Shown: piece by piece, positions 63,476 to 64,000 of the stretch
How positions within the stretch are numbered: position 1 is the stretch's first letter
Layout: each line of letters starts with the position of its first letter
NCBI RefSeq assembly: GCF_019703515.2
Contig: NC_059358.1
Coordinates: 49,122,594 to 49,186,593 of the forward strand
Direction: 5' to 3'
Source of the DNA: Myxocyprinus asiaticus
Taxonomy: Eukaryota; Chordata; Actinopteri; Cypriniformes; Catostomidae
DNA: 64,000 nucleotides
Translations under genes and position numbers: made by a program
Notes under the pieces: generated by a model
Database searches by the model: none
Seen by the model: only the letters and a program-made list of their open reading frames with translations
What the model was told of the DNA's origin: nothing

Positions 63476-64000
63476 CACATTAAAGACATCCAGAACGTCA
63501 TGGAAATCGACTACATAGTGGATTACAATTAACTACGTCATCGCGCTACAGTCCACAGTGAGGACAGTCTCAATTATTCCCACCCTGACACCTCCCCCCA
63601 ATCAACAGGCAATCACAGAAAATGAACACCAATAGATGAACTTGCCAACTTAGTGACTTTGTCGCTAGATTTAGCGACCCCCTTAGCGTAAAAGAGCCAT
63701 TTTACGACTAGCGACAATTTTAGTGACTTTTGCATTCTGCTTTAGCGACATTCTTTCACATCTGGCAACACAAATAACATCAGCTCTATCGTGAATGATG
63801 TCTCATTTTTCTCGGTGTTCTAGCAACCCCTGTGTTTCAAGTAATATGACTGACCTGCATGCCATCAGTTGGATTTATGTGCATACGGATGTTCTATAAA
63901 TCGAATGACTGACGAGCTTATGTGTTGTTGGTATTTTTGCGACAATCCTGCTTCTGTGTGGAAAGGCCTGAAAAGAATCACCAAGTACAAGACACCTCCT
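63476..64000. other. No recognisable gene or element
   Basis: The stretch holds a short internal repeat of TTAGCGAC / GCGACATT type at 63655-63760 (CGCTAGATTTAGCGACC, ACTAGCGACAATTTTAGTG). The window ends in AAGAATCACCAAGTACAAGA without a feature I can name. Confidence 0.4.

Noticed and set aside
1..64000. A new multi-gene defence or metabolic system
   Set aside because: No set of intact neighbouring genes exists. Every sizeable coding remnant is a transposon protein with inactivating damage.

Overview
The window reads as vertebrate, almost certainly teleost and most likely cypriniform, nuclear DNA. It is AT-rich, has no operons or compact genes, and is packed with decayed transposable elements of typically fish kinds: Tc1-like elements (one of the Sleeping Beauty type), hAT and PIF/Harbinger relics, Rex1/Babar-, L2-, RTE- and L1-type LINEs, DIRS and Ngaro tyrosine-recombinase retrotransposons, solo LTRs, and a tRNA-headed SINE in four copies. 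I find no convincing complete host gene. Two short pieces could be host exons: a 161-bp first-exon-like ORF at 15681-15841 (minus) and a lectin-like fragment at 23697-23836 (minus).

Layout. 1-2.8 kb: little that can be named, apart from a decayed fold-back repeat. 2.8-10.1 kb: one L2-like LINE (plus) broken by an L1 fragment (minus), a ZBED/BED-finger hAT transposase relic (minus) and a 403-bp solo LTR with a 5-bp target duplication. 10.1-14.2 kb: a Ngaro/DIRS-type element (minus) with gag-like, RT, RNase H and tyrosine-recombinase remnants. 14.2-15.4 kb: a LINE tail and two copies of a palindromic fold-back repeat, one complete. 18.15-20.1 kb: a hAT-type non-autonomous element holding two smaller MITEs. 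20.4-22.4 kb: a Rex1/Babar-type LINE with a Tc1 remnant in its 3' region. 23.9-28.3 kb: a solo LTR, a long LTR interrupted by a LINE, a Ty3/gypsy integrase interrupted by a SINE, and a Tc1 fragment. 28.3-30.5 kb: a rearranged DIRS lacking RT. 30.5-33.4 kb: a Tc1 and a palindromic Tc1-type element with a hAT MITE in its middle. 33.5-38.1 kb: an unclassified repeat family hosting a Tc1, a solo LTR and a SINE. 42.9-48.4 kb: an RTE-type LINE broken by a 1.83-kb solo LTR and by a Rex1-type LINE, the latter itself holding a small LTR element and a Tc1 MITE. 48.7-49.6 kb: a Tc1 MITE containing a solo LTR with fifteen perfect 11-bp repeats. 53.2-55.8 kb: a hAT-type element with a nested element and a SINE. 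58.5-60.7 kb: a HARBI1-like transposase relic, then a second rearranged DIRS on the minus strand. 61.9-63.5 kb: a Sleeping Beauty-type element with its IR/DR structure visible.

The genes do not cooperate in a pathway; the information here is the order of insertion. Target-site duplications read directly from the sequence support about nine of the insertions. Every recognisable transposase or reverse transcriptase carries stops, frameshifts or deletions, so I see no currently autonomous element.

Family names rest on motif recognition from memory, without database comparison. Boundaries backed by target-site duplications or terminal repeats are good to a few bases; other boundaries may be off by tens of bases or more.
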